A stretch of 27,009 nt of DNA from Cruorifilaria tuberocauda. Taxonomy: Eukaryota > Nematoda > Chromadorea > Rhabditida > Onchocercidae. A program made the translations under genes and the position numbers. Shown here one piece after another: positions 1 through 9,904 of this stretch (position 1 is its first letter; each line of letters opens with the position of its first letter). The DNA is taken from contig JABVXU010000667.1 of NCBI GenBank assembly GCA_013365365.1, positions 1-27,009 on the forward strand, written 5' to 3'. The notes below the pieces were generated by a model, which saw nothing but the letters and a program-made list of their open reading frames with translations, searched no databases and was not told where the DNA came from.

Positions 1-1276
1 TTAGTGATAAGGATAGGACGTTACAGTCATGGCTGTGTTGTGATGCCATATTCTCATACATCCATATTCCCATTGTATCTACTGATAGATCAGATCTCCT
101 CATCTTAGTAAAAACTCCTCCCTCAGTCGAGGTAATGGGGGCCACTATTGTCATTCGGGGTGCTGATCCGTGCTATAACCGCTTTGGACTTTTCGGGAGA
201 AATCATTCTTTGACTGGTTGCTGTAAACGAATCTTCTACTGAATAAAAACATTACATTGTTTGTGCCAAACCCAAAATTCTCAGCTCAAAAAAACTTCAT
301 CAACAACAAATTATCGATGCCCGAGCAACAACTCAACTCAAATCGAGCTCAAACTTCTCAAATTCCACAACAGATTTAGGTAATGTGGTGATGTTGAAAT
401 TTCAATATAGTGATCAGTGTGTTATGTAATGAACAGATAGAATTACAAATGATAATTTAATAGCAATTTTTTTTTCTCAATTATTTCTTCAAATACAAGA
501 AATAAAATTCCTGAATTAAAAATGGAACAATAGGTTACCAAAAATGAAATGAAATGAAAATGAAAGAAATGAATAAAAATGATAATGAGAGCAAGCTACA
601 ATCAGTACATTCATTACAATATGATTATAAGAGAAAGAAGAAATAAATTTAGAAGAATGATAGTCTTTCTTTGGAAAGCCTAAAGAATATGCTGTAATAC
701 AAGCATCATTGTAATTCCATTCAATGATGGTGCAAATAAAAAGTACTTTTAAGAACTCTTTTATAATTCCTAAATCTTAAAATAAATTTTAAAATAAAGA
801 AGAGAAGTATTAGAATATTGGCTTGAAATATTTTACTTTAAATAAAGTAAAATAGATAACAAAAGGATTCCACTTGAGATTTTTTTCAAATTTTTTGATA
901 AATTTTCTTTCTTATCAAACATTTTTTAAATCATATATGGCAATGTATTACTGTTATAAAGTTAGCTTGCCAACTTTTAATAGAGAGTAAATCCTCAGTG
1001 AACAATAAATATGAGAGTGCAACAGTAAGATATATGTCTATTTTATCACTTTTTTACTTGTAACTAACTCGCATTTTTCTTTCTGATCATAAAAAGTAAA
1101 GCGAAGGGAATTATTGCCATTCCCTATTTTTCATGCAATACACCAAATCACATACTGCTGCCCTCTCAATGCTCGACCTTTGTTCAGACATCGAATACGG
1201 TCGTATTAACCTGTCCGAGTATAATCTAAAATGAGCCGTCGTAAACCGAAAGAGTTACTCACCTTGATTCATTCAT
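1..1276 (-). CDS. possible 5' part of an unidentified minus-strand gene (strand not settled)
   Basis: I do not recognise this gene. On the minus strand three blocks join with matching phase. Block one, 1276-1263, is ATGAATGAATCAAG followed by the donor GTGAGT. Block two, 1225-1156, follows an ATTTTAG acceptor and ends before GTATGT. Block three, 172-1, follows GTTATAG and stays open to the window edge. The conceptual protein starts MNESRLYSDRLIRPYSM. The first intron would be only 37 nt, which is suspiciously short. A rival reading exists: the plus strand is open from 3 to a TGA at 238-240 (79 codons, including the run LLILVKTPPSVEV) and is followed at once by AATAAA, which would make it the last exon of a gene entering from the left. 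Both blocks are richer in GC than their surroundings, so some exon is likely, but the strand is unproven. No known domain is visible in either reading. Confidence 0.25.
242..247 (+). terminator. AATAAA after the rival plus-strand frame
   Basis: AATAAA starts one base after the TGA (238-240) of the open plus-strand frame 3-240. It supports a plus-strand gene end only if that frame is real. AATAAA is common by chance in this AT-rich DNA. Confidence 0.2.
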
Positions 1277-1735
1277 TATGTGTGACCTATAATGTTACTG
1301 TTGTGTGTCTATTTTCATTCTGATATCCAGGTGATTTGAGCGGTTTATATTCGTTAGTTTCCGCTTGCAAAGTTATTCAAAGATTTTAATCGAAATAAAT
1401 CACGTGACTTTTAGAGTACTTTTCAATGTCATGTTTTCGTAGCATTCAGTTTTTGAGTATTTGTTGATGAAAGTCTTAAATGTCGCGTTATTTTCATTAA
1501 AAATTTAGTTTTCTTTTTATTGCATATATAATTTCATGTATAATCAGATATCTTTCAAAATGATGTTGAATTTAACGATGAGTTTCCTTTTTAAGTTCTT
1601 TAAATTCTAATTATTTGATGAAATTAACATCTTCCTTCTCTACGATATTAAATGAAAATGAATTCTTGTCAAGTTTTGTCTATTTAAGGGACAAATTGAA
1701 AATTTTTTCCATCATTTTTCTCGCAAATTTAGATA
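1277..1735. other. upstream region of BORCS6, no gene seen
   Basis: About 460 bp of AT-rich sequence. If the minus-strand start at 1276 is real, this is a shared divergent promoter region. I see no RNA gene, repeat or convincing core promoter. It ends with a pyrimidine-containing stretch and the acceptor TTTAG at 1728-1732, three bases before the BORCS6 ATG. Confidence 0.4.
1728..1732 (+). promoter_or_regulatory. candidate trans-splice acceptor of BORCS6
   Basis: TTTAG preceded by pyrimidine-rich sequence, three bases upstream of the ATG at 1736. A spliced-leader acceptor this close to the start is typical of nematodes. A cis intron with an upstream noncoding exon cannot be excluded. Confidence 0.45.
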
Positions 1736-3005
1736 ATGGATCATCCTACCGAATCAGAGAATCTGGAAATGCAAGCAGCTACTTCTAGTTCTTCAATCGC
1801 TGATCAACAGCATACATTTGTAGTTGAAAATCTGGAGGGAAAGATTCGTGATACTGTTAAGCAAAGCAGTATGCCATCGGATGAAAGTCGAACTTCATTG
1901 CAAAATATTTCAAATAGTCTCGTACCTGATCCTGAGGTTTTGGAAAGCCTCGAGGGCTATGCAAAAACCATTTCGACTAACATAGATGTTATGCTGCGTG
2001 ATTTACGTGAATCATTGAGTGGTAAATCTTTAATTGGATTCTATTATGTCTCTGATGATTTATGTAACGAAAAGTACTCAACACGCGCGGTTTGTTTTAG
2101 TACACGGATATCTACGTGAATTCCGTTGTTTGATGTCGTATATATAATTTACGTCCTTATTATTCTTCTTATATAATAAGTTATTAAGCAAGTATTAAGC
2201 AGTGTTATTTCAGTTTCGCCATTTTTCTATTCCGACTTTCAGAAACCTTTTTCTAATCATTCATTTTTCTTTTTTATCTTCCCTTCAAAATCTCGACAAA
2301 TATGACGGAGATTTCCAGGAATGAGTGAATTAACCGTTCAAGCTACAGAATGTTTTGCTGACACAATATCTGCTTCGTGTAATTCAGTGGATGCTACGAT
2401 TAAAAATACTTATGCCTTATTAGCAAAAGTAAGTAGTTGTTTCGTCAGCAACTTTTGGATCAAATTTCGAAAAGGAGTCGAAGCCTTCTCGGCGCTTCAA
2501 AATCTCCAAATAGAAATTTTTATTGCCTTCTGGCAATTCGAGAAAGTGAGGATCAATGAAATATTTGAACTGTTTTTTTGAGAGAACTGTTTGTCGGTTT
2601 CGTTTTTTAATTCATATTTTATCTCTTACTTTGTAGGCAAGCCATGTACCATCTATTTTATCCTTGTTCTATTCCGTCTTTTACTATTGCATACTTTACA
2701 CCATTCATTTGATCCCTTAATAGTTTTTTTAATATTTTTTTTTAAACAGGGAGTTTTACGATTAGTTTGTTGGGCGTACTTATTTTCGATAAGTTCTCGC
2801 CAAAAGTACAAACAAACCGCTAGATGTTAATAGTTTCCATCTAGCTTGTCTTTAATTTTTCTCATTTTCTATTTTCTTTTCACATCAGATCGAGGAAGTC
2901 AATGAAGCAATGGCTGGCATACGAAAATTGTCTCAACAAGTGAAAGATATAAAACGTGTTGTGGATTTGTTTGAAACACAGTTGGTAACGGGTTTGATGA
3001 CGTAA
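1736..3005 (+). CDS. BORCS6: BORC complex subunit 6 (lyspersin/C17orf59 family)
   Basis: Subunit of BORC, the lysosome-surface complex that recruits ARL8 and kinesin and so moves lysosomes outward. Coding exons are 1736-2021, 2319-2428 and 2889-3005, with GT-AG introns and consistent phase, giving 170 residues. The first ~70 residues are Ser/Thr-rich and probably disordered. The family core follows: PDPEVLESLEGYAKTIS, a helix through MLRDLRESLSGMSELT, then NTYALLAK, and at the C terminus QQVKDIKRVVDLFETQL. These match the human lyspersin core in order and spacing. The protein is shorter than the human one, mainly by lack of the long N-terminal region. The start ATG lies three bases after a TTTAG acceptor, which fits spliced-leader addition. 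The gene converges on MRPL14. The assignment rests on the conserved C-terminal half. Confidence 0.85.
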
Positions 3006-3048
3006 TATTATTGTGTTCAGTGATGTACTTTTAATATTGTTCTTTGTA

Positions 3049-3054
3049 ATTAAA
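3049..3054 (+). terminator. candidate polyadenylation signal of BORCS6 (ATTAAA)
   Basis: ATTAAA lies 44 nt after the BORCS6 stop, within the 121-bp gap before the convergent MRPL14 stop. The opposite strand has TTTAAT at 3030-3035, a possible signal for MRPL14, so the two 3' ends probably overlap. Confidence 0.35.
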
Positions 3055-3126
3055 AAGTTAAAATATTAAGGAAGTAGTCGAGAAAAAAAATAGAACAGAA
3101 ACAACAAAAAAAATCATCTAAATGAT

Positions 3127-5697
3127 TTAGAAATATTTCGTAGCGATTGCTAGTATTTTTGAAAACTGTAAATTTGCCCGTTTCCTTTGAAGAATTGCTG
3201 GAATCGGCATCAATACTCGGGTTCCAAGAGGATTTCCTTCATCATCCTGGAAAAGAAGTATGCATTTCTAAGAAAATAGGATGAAGAAATATTCTAAAAT
3301 TTCGTATTCTCAATCTTGAATAATTTCACTTCGAAACGGTCAAAAAAAACAGTAAAGAGTTAGTCTTTTTAACTTAGTAATTTAATAAACCTTTCACATT
3401 TATTCGCTCAGCTTAAACAATTATATATTCTTTGAATAACTTGCTTTATCCAACTGTGGGATAAGAATTACATAGTAGTTACATAATTTCTATCCTGAAT
3501 AATAAATAATTCCTTTTGGTCAATCATAATTTTTTGGCTTCGTTCAAAAATACATTGGGAATCCAGTTCATTTTTAATTTGTAATTCAATGAATAAGAGT
3601 TAGAGATTTCGCTAATCACACTCTGAAGCCTCCATAATATTTCTCTTTCCAAAAAGAATAAGTAACAGGAGAATGGATTGAAAAAATAATAGGCATAAAT
3701 AAACTGGAAGGCTGAAAATTTTCAAGAAAGAATTTTAAAGCAATAAAATTTGTTTTAGTAACTCATCTATCAATTTCCTTCAGTACTTTGTATAAAAAAA
3801 TGTGTTACGAGGTTCTTACTTCCCTTAAAAATAAATTTTTTTCGTTAGGAAAGAAATATATTTGAAGCTGAGAATTTTAAAGTACAGGCTTTTAACTTAC
3901 TGATATTCCTTTTTGTACATTCTGTGTTACTCTAACTTTTCTTTCATTTTAATAAGCAAATTCAATCACTTACTACATCACAAAATGCGCTTCGATTCAC
4001 TGTTATTATTAATGCATTCAACTTCTCTTCAGAGTGAATGCAAGAAGAGCTTCATACTAATTCATTCTTCGAGTAACATGTAATCAGCAAAATTAAAACT
4101 TACAAGAAGTACAATGTTATTGGTATCTGTTGAAGGTATTCCATGTTTTCGATAGTCTACATGAATTTTAGCGCCCACCACAAACGCCTGTTTCATCTCT
4201 CCTCGTATTGCAACCAGAATCTAAATATAAGTCAAAAAAATCTGAATTATGCCCAATATAAGTCAAAAAAAAAGAATTATGCCCACTTATGGTAACCTGG
4301 ATTTAATTGTTATCGCGTTCTTTGCACATGTTAATTTAAGTGATATCATCTCTCGCATTGTACCTTGATAATGTGACTTGAAAGCATAATGTAACTTCTC
4401 ATATACAAAGTAAAATTCATAACGTTGGAGAGTTACCTTATCGCCAAGTGTCGCATGGGGCATATGCTTCTTTCGACCACCCGCTTTGTAAACATCGATG
4501 CAATAAGCTAGTTTACCAGATGTATTTGCTTCCTTACCAAGTGCGGAATTGTCAACAACCATCAGTCGTGTTCGTCGCGCTATACCTGTACTGGGTGGTC
4601 TAGTTCGATGCCTACTTAGTTCGTGTCTGAAACAAGATCAGGAACTGTGTGCATGTTATTGATTTCCGATCTATGATCCGATCATTTTAATATATTGTAG
4701 TTAATGTTAGGATAAAATTGTTACCAAAAATTTAATGCTAAGTGGAATGCATTTCACATTTTCGAGCATTTTTTAGTATTTGCCTTTCCTTCCTTCTTAT
4801 TTCTTTTGAGGAATCAATTCTCCAATTCCCAAAAGTATACACTACATACTTTATAGAGTTTAAAGATTCCTTCTTTACTTCAGCATTACATAAAACGTAT
4901 CCTGTACTTCATAACAACTACTACCTAATTAAAACTGTTTATAGCGTAACATAAATATAATATTCTAAATTCACTTTATCAACGGAATATGGAAAAAAAT
5001 CAATTAACAATAGTAATAACAAACATGTGATACATATTTATACTGATGCATAAAATTAGGGAACAGTTCTAATCACTGATTCGTTAAGGAAATATTTGCT
5101 AACACATTTACAGCTTATATAAATATTTCTTTTACTTTGCATTTAAAAAGTATAAACTAGGAAAAGTACAAGATCAACAAACTAGAACCAAGCAAGATCA
5201 CATACAGGAAAAAAATAACACTTATAACTTCAGAGAAGTGCTTATAAATAATTAATACAGCAGACATATAAGTCATGAACTTCCAAAACTGAGGTAATCA
5301 AAAAAGACCGACTACGATGCTTCAACCATTTTTTCGGAAAATGTTTGACTAGGTTCACTACAATATGAATGCAGTGCAATATTGCAAAGTTTATGGATAT
5401 GCATCTTACGTCAAAAAAAATGTCAGAATCTTCCTAACTATTATCTCTATTTATATGCTTTCCAATTATTCAAATAATTCGAAAGGAAACAAAACAACTT
5501 GTGTTTTAGGTATAACCGTTAAAACAAAATTTTTCTCCCTTTTCCATTTTGACAAAAAACCGTTATTACCCTTTTTCATGCAATCTAACAATTTCCAGAA
5601 TTTACTGAATTTGCAAATTTCGAAATAAATCAATATCATAATATTTAAGCGGTATTTACTTGGAGTAAAAAAGTGATAAACCCTGCAGTAGAATCAT
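3127..5697 (-). CDS. MRPL14: mitochondrial large-subunit ribosomal protein uL14m
   Basis: Component of the large subunit of the mitochondrial ribosome, at the subunit interface. Exons from 5' to 3' are 5697-5660, 4626-4437, 4220-4104 and 3246-3127. All introns are GT-AG, phases agree, and the total is 154 residues. Exon 1 encodes a short leader, MILLQGLSLFYS, that with the basic stretch after it (HELSRHRTRPP) looks like a mitochondrial presequence. The L14 fold follows: MVVDNSALGKE (residues 35-45), ILVAIRGEMKQAFVVGAK (from residue 77), NNIVLLDDEGNPLGTRVLMP, and the end KILAIATKYF. These are the conserved L14 beta-barrel strands and loops. Human MRPL14 is of similar length (about 145). The exon 1 call rests on phase, the GTAAAT donor and the leader character; exons 2-4 are certain. 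The ATG is 10 nt from the upstream gene's stop. Confidence 0.88.
4224..4284. repeat. 31-bp direct duplication in MRPL14 intron 2
   Basis: AATATAAGTCAAAAAAA...GAATTATGCCC occurs twice in a row (4224-4254 and 4255-4284), differing only around the A-run. It lies just inside the 3' end of the intron, beside the exon at 4220. It is probably a recent local duplication without coding effect. Confidence 0.8.
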
Positions 5698-5701
5698 TTA
5701 C

Positions 5702-5707
5702 CTAAGT
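5702..5707 (-). promoter_or_regulatory. candidate trans-splice acceptor between C1orf53-like gene and MRPL14
   Basis: On the minus strand the order is stop codon TAA, ACTTAG, GTAA, ATG. ACTTAG would be the acceptor for MRPL14, four bases before its ATG. It touches the stop codon of the upstream gene, leaving no ordinary intercistronic region. Confidence 0.45.
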
Positions 5708-7176
5708 TTAAACATAGAATGCACCATTCCATATTTTTGATTTTCTAATATGCAATGCAGCATTTTCATGCTGATAAGGACAATGACGGCAGCCACTACC
5801 ACAACATTTCCCTCTTAACAAATGTTGCGATACAGTCATTACCACAGAACCCTTTTTTGGATCTTTATAAGAGAATCGTCGCTCTCGGATAGCCTTCAAA
5901 TGCGCCATATAAATGTCACGTTCCTCGGCCGTCATTACGGAATATATTTGCCATGCTACCTTTGCCTCTGCCATCGAATCTTCGAATAGAACATAGTTTG
6001 CTATTTGTTGTCCATCTTCACCAATTTCTGTCTTGTAAATATTTTTACCAGTTCCACGTGGTTTCGCATATATTGGTGCTGCTAATTCACGTGATAAGCT
6101 AACAGACTTCGAGTTAGCAATATCTGATAGTGCTGTTTTGCTCTCTGCAGATGTAAGAGCAGCTGACTCATTAGTAATATTAGTAATAACTATTTCTTTT
6201 TCCATTTCTTCAGAAGGATCCGAATTCCCCAACTTCCTTATAACAGTAAATGAAGGAGAAATACTATTACTGTGGCAATATATATCTCGCCTGAAATATG
6301 TGCAAACTTACTACATAGCACGTCATCTACCAAAAACAGTTCTGCAAAAACCCAGAATACAGCACTTCGAAATATGTAACTGACGAGTTTGTATTGTATG
6401 ATTTTCATAATACCAGCGATATATTGAAGATGACAAGACTTCCGAAAATTAAAGAAAGCAAAAAGAAATAAAGGAAACTAAGGGAAAAGCTAGAGAATAA
6501 AAAGTATCAAGAATCGGTTTTTTTATATCTTTCATTTACGATATACTTAAAATTTCAGGATTTTTAGGTATTTTTTAAATTTACTTATGATATCACTATT
6601 TTTTCGAGCAATTATTCCAAAGCATTAACGATTGTATTATCAAATGACAAATCTATCAATTTGATCGTAAAAATAATTTTCATTTCTTGAGAGACAGAAA
6701 ATTTTCTAAGTAAAAGTAATGGCAAAATATTTTGATTCTACTTCAGCAAAATCTTTACTATCATTATTTTAAGCTTACATTATTCTATTAATAATGCAAG
6801 CAAACAGCAACTAATTAATAGACAGAAAAAGTGTGATGTAGCTTCAGATCATAAACTAAATAACCGCTTTAATTGAATTGTTTTATCTAGCATTCGATTA
6901 TTTGAAAATTACAGATACAGTGAAATAAGTACGAACAATTCCATTCAGTATGCTTCATTATATTAACAAACAAATATTAAACTTCTATTGAGAAAACTTT
7001 GATAAAAATGAAATTCCTGAAATTTTGGAATTTTATAAACTAATAAGAACTGAGCGAAAATTTCAAACTAACAATGGTTGGGGCCACCATCGTCCGGATG
7101 CCAGTGCTTTTGAGATATATAAACAAGCATCTGGTGCTGCAAGTCGCTGAATGTTACCAGCGACTAGTCCAGACAT
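5708..7176 (-). CDS. C1orf53: C1orf53-type DUF5522 cysteine-motif protein, probably mitochondrial
   Basis: Function is not established for this family. Two exons, 7176-7073 and 6290-5708, join in matching phase (2/1) across a GTTAGT...TTTCAG intron to give 228 residues. The hallmark is RGKCCGSGCRHCPYQHEN, with the paired cysteines at residues 197-198 and CPY at 205-207; its clustered cysteines suggest metal or redox chemistry, which is inference. Upstream is a helix with MTAEERDIYMAHLKAI and then YKDPKKGSVVMT, and the protein ends GAFYV, as in human C1orf53. Exon 1 (MSGLVAGNIQRLAAPDAC...) is arginine- and alanine-containing and could be a mitochondrial presequence. Its ATG directly follows ATTACAG, a likely spliced-leader site. 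If exon 1 were wrong, the first in-frame ATG of exon 2 is at 6205 (165 residues). The DUF5522 core is secure; the N terminus is moderately supported. Confidence 0.75.
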
Positions 7177-7183
7177 CTGTAAT
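7177..7183 (-). promoter_or_regulatory. candidate trans-splice acceptor of the C1orf53-like gene
   Basis: ATTACAG lies directly before the ATG, leaving no untranslated bases. This matches the usual position of spliced-leader acceptors in nematode mRNAs. Confidence 0.45.
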
Positions 7184-8120
7184 CATTATTTAAAAAATTA
7201 CTTGAAGACATAATAATTATCTCTATTTCTACATTAGGCATTTTAAAATACATGAAAAAGAACATAGTACCCTTACAAATCTTCATAACTATAGAGGTAA
7301 ACAATATAAATAAAAAATTGAAAAAAAAAAAACATCCTTACACTGAAAAACGAAAAATTTCCAACGCAATGAGTGCCTTCGTGAAATACAAACTAAAATT
7401 TCAATCAGATCCTGCTGAGCGGTCCAGCCGGTAACTTCTCACCGAACTTGAATTTGGAGACTTTAAAAATCGAGTATTACAAAATTATCTGGAAACGTTG
7501 GATTTTCGTTTCATAGATACACCCTGAAAAAAATGATTTCGAAAAGATTTTACTAGATGGCAGAGATATTAATACATTCTAAATTCTTAACAGTTATACA
7601 ATCTCGAATTGTCTGCAAAGTGTTGTCCAATTTCATCTAACTTTGATTGCAATTTAACAACCAGATATATATAGCACTAGCACTCCTACAATATTCTTAA
7701 CACAAATAATTTAAGAAAGATGATACTTGACGTAACTCAACCTAGTCAACTTAGACTAATAATTTCCGCTATGAAGTGACTATATTTCATAACAAATTAT
7801 TCCTGAATCGTGAGAATTCATCGACCATTCAATCAAAATTCGTGGATATCTGTCAATCACAAAGAAAAATAAATAAACAAAACTAGAACAGGTAACATCA
7901 TTAATCATTAATAAGGCATATCATATACGGTTGTTAGTACATGATTTTAGCAAATAAATACTCCGATCGTATATGAAAATGCGTAAGGATTTCAATATAA
8001 AATATGATCGAAACTTTATTCGTTCATAATAACAATGTAAGAATAATAAATTATCAACACAACACATAAAAAGCAAAACATGAATATCATTTTGACTTCT
8101 AAAAGTTTGTCAAACAGAAA
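7184..8120. other. intergenic region between SRPRB and the C1orf53-like gene
   Basis: About 940 bp, mostly AT-rich. A GC-richer patch at about 7360-7545 has a good minus-strand acceptor (TTTTTTTCAG, before 7525) and several short open stretches on both strands, but no combination gives a convincing exon chain. I make no gene call. The part next to 8121 should hold the SRPRB 3' UTR. Confidence 0.4.
8015..8020 (-). terminator. candidate polyadenylation signal of SRPRB
   Basis: AATAAA on the minus strand, about 100 nt after the SRPRB stop at 8121. It is the nearest canonical hexamer I see downstream of that gene. Confidence 0.4.
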
Positions 8121-9892
8121 TCAAAGACCAGCAATCCATGTTTGTATTGTTTCAATATCACAATATTTATCATCACCATCTTCAATTTCCTCCTTTACAA
8201 AACACTCAGTGAAATCTAACCGTACTGATGATAAATCATCCCAACGGAAACTTTTACCTAAAAATAAATGATCTTTTGTAAGAATGAATCTTTGCTGGGA
8301 TTTTCCGGGAATCCTTGAACCGATTGCCTTAATTGCCTTTTTAGATCTTTGACGTTTTCGATTTTTACAAAAGCACTATATTTTACATAGCAAATAAGAA
8401 AGCCAAAATTTGCCTGTATTGGTTAAAGTTCTTTTCCTTGTTGCCCCATCAATAGAATCTAAAGCTGCATTACGTGTTCCATTAATATAACCAAACTCTC
8501 GTTCCAGCGCCGTTCGTACAGCCTTCAATAACTGGTCTTACTAAACTTAGTCTTATTCACAGTATACCTCAAAAATATCAGGAAGAAATACTCCATCAAT
8601 TCTTCAAACCCTGAAGTCAGTAGTTACATCAAAAATGATGAAATCAGAGACTGCCAAAATCACAATGGAAAATATAGTGGGGGTGAACAGCTTATTGAAA
8701 CTGAAATTAAAAATTCTAAAAAGAGCAGAGATAATACTTGTGAACTTTTAGCCAAAGGACAATTCTGTTTATTGCATGCCACAAGTATCGGAATTTTCTG
8801 CTCTGATTCATACAGGACATCGTAGAGGAATGCTGCGACATCGCGAGATTTCTTGCTAAACGTTGAACTATCGATAACAAAAATAATACCTTTCAAGCTG
8901 TTCCGATTCTGAAATCAAATATTTTGACCAAATTTCAAATTCAAAAGTCCGACAAATTTTTAAATGAACTTCTTATCTCCTGAAGAACTGAAATGCTATA
9001 AAATGACTGTTATTTTATTTTCTCGAAAAAATTAAGGGAAATATATAGCTAAATACAACAGAAAAAAGTAGCAGGAAACTAGATATGGTAAGGACAATGA
9101 AAAATAGTATATTAAATTATGAGTAAATTATTTTTATCCTATTCAAAAATTACTTTCTGTAAGTGATTCCCGAAAAGCTGCTTTCGAAGTCTTTCAGATC
9201 CAGGAAAGTCAATTAAGGTAACCAATTTATCACGTGTTATCGGAACGTCTTCACAACGATTTTCTTTTAAGGACGTATAAGTTTCCGGGTTATATCCTGA
9301 AAAGTATAAAAAGGGAGTGTTCTTTTTTGCGAAAGATTCAGTTCTTTGGAACTTAAGAATTCTAACAAAAATTTACGAGTTAAATATGATAAAACAATTG
9401 CTTTAGCGATAAGCGGAACTAAACAACAGCTGATATTTGTAATATACTTAAAGAAAATAGTGATTTTTATGTCAAAAAATTTTATCAGAACTGATTGCTT
9501 TTGCAAAATTAGAATTTTCTCGCAATGGATCATACTTTATGAAAATCCTCTTCACCGTATAATGAATGAAAAGTAGGACAATAGGAATAATCGAAGACCT
9601 TTGACAAACACTTGAGAGATCTCTATATAGAATCGTAATATTTGAAGTAGCCTTTTGGTACTGAAAAAAAAAAAAGGAAATAATACTTACTTGGATTAAT
9701 TAATTTCGAAAACAGCATAGTTTTTCCGGAATCGCACAACCCCACGATAAGGATTGTCTTACCAGGCGTAAACTTCCTCTTCAGAATATATGCAAGTACC
9801 GAGATCAGTACCACTATAAAAGCAATACAAACTCTGAATGTTATGCCAAACTTATTGTGATCCATTGATTCATTTCGAATCTGATCTTCCAT
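8121..9892 (-). CDS. SRPRB: signal recognition particle receptor subunit beta
   Basis: ER membrane GTPase that anchors the SRP receptor alpha subunit for co-translational targeting. Five exons: 9892-9691, 9296-9154, 8908-8738, 8531-8414 and 8257-8121, giving 256 residues with consistent phase. A single transmembrane segment lies at about 19-37. The P-loop GLCDSGKT is at 51-58 and the switch-2 motif DFPG at 97-100. After it come FVIDSSTF and the helix RDVAAFLYDVLYESE, then NKQN at 161-164 where the family has NKxD. The C terminus has GKSFRWDDL and DFTECFV, where the human protein has ECSA. The last intron has a GC donor (CAG|GCAAAT) in the reading that best matches the family; a GT donor 25 nt downstream would add eight residues. 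The ATG lies one base after CTTTTTTTCAG, a probable trans-splice site. Confidence 0.92.
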
Positions 9893-9893
9893 C

Positions 9894-9904
9894 CTGAAAA
9901 AAAG
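9894..9904 (-). promoter_or_regulatory. candidate trans-splice acceptor of SRPRB
   Basis: CTTTTTTTCAG, the strongest acceptor next to a start codon in the window, one base before the SRPRB ATG. It could also end a cis intron, but no upstream coding exon is needed for a full-length protein. Confidence 0.55.

Noticed and set aside
1..1276. Wolbachia or other bacterial insertion as a source of the GC-richer blocks
   Set aside because: The blocks are short, show no bacterial gene I recognise, and carry splice-like borders.
1231..1320. Plus-strand ATG frame starting MSRRKPK, recalling the first exon of some zinc-finger regulators
   Set aside because: It is a very short motif with no good donor and no downstream zinc-finger exons; BORCS6 follows on the same strand.
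7142..7165. Stable hairpin AGTCGCTG...CAGCGACT next to a second stem, resembling part of an H/ACA RNA
   Set aside because: It lies inside the first coding exon of the C1orf53-like gene, which joins in phase to a secure exon; the pocket and hinge spacing do not fit an H/ACA RNA.
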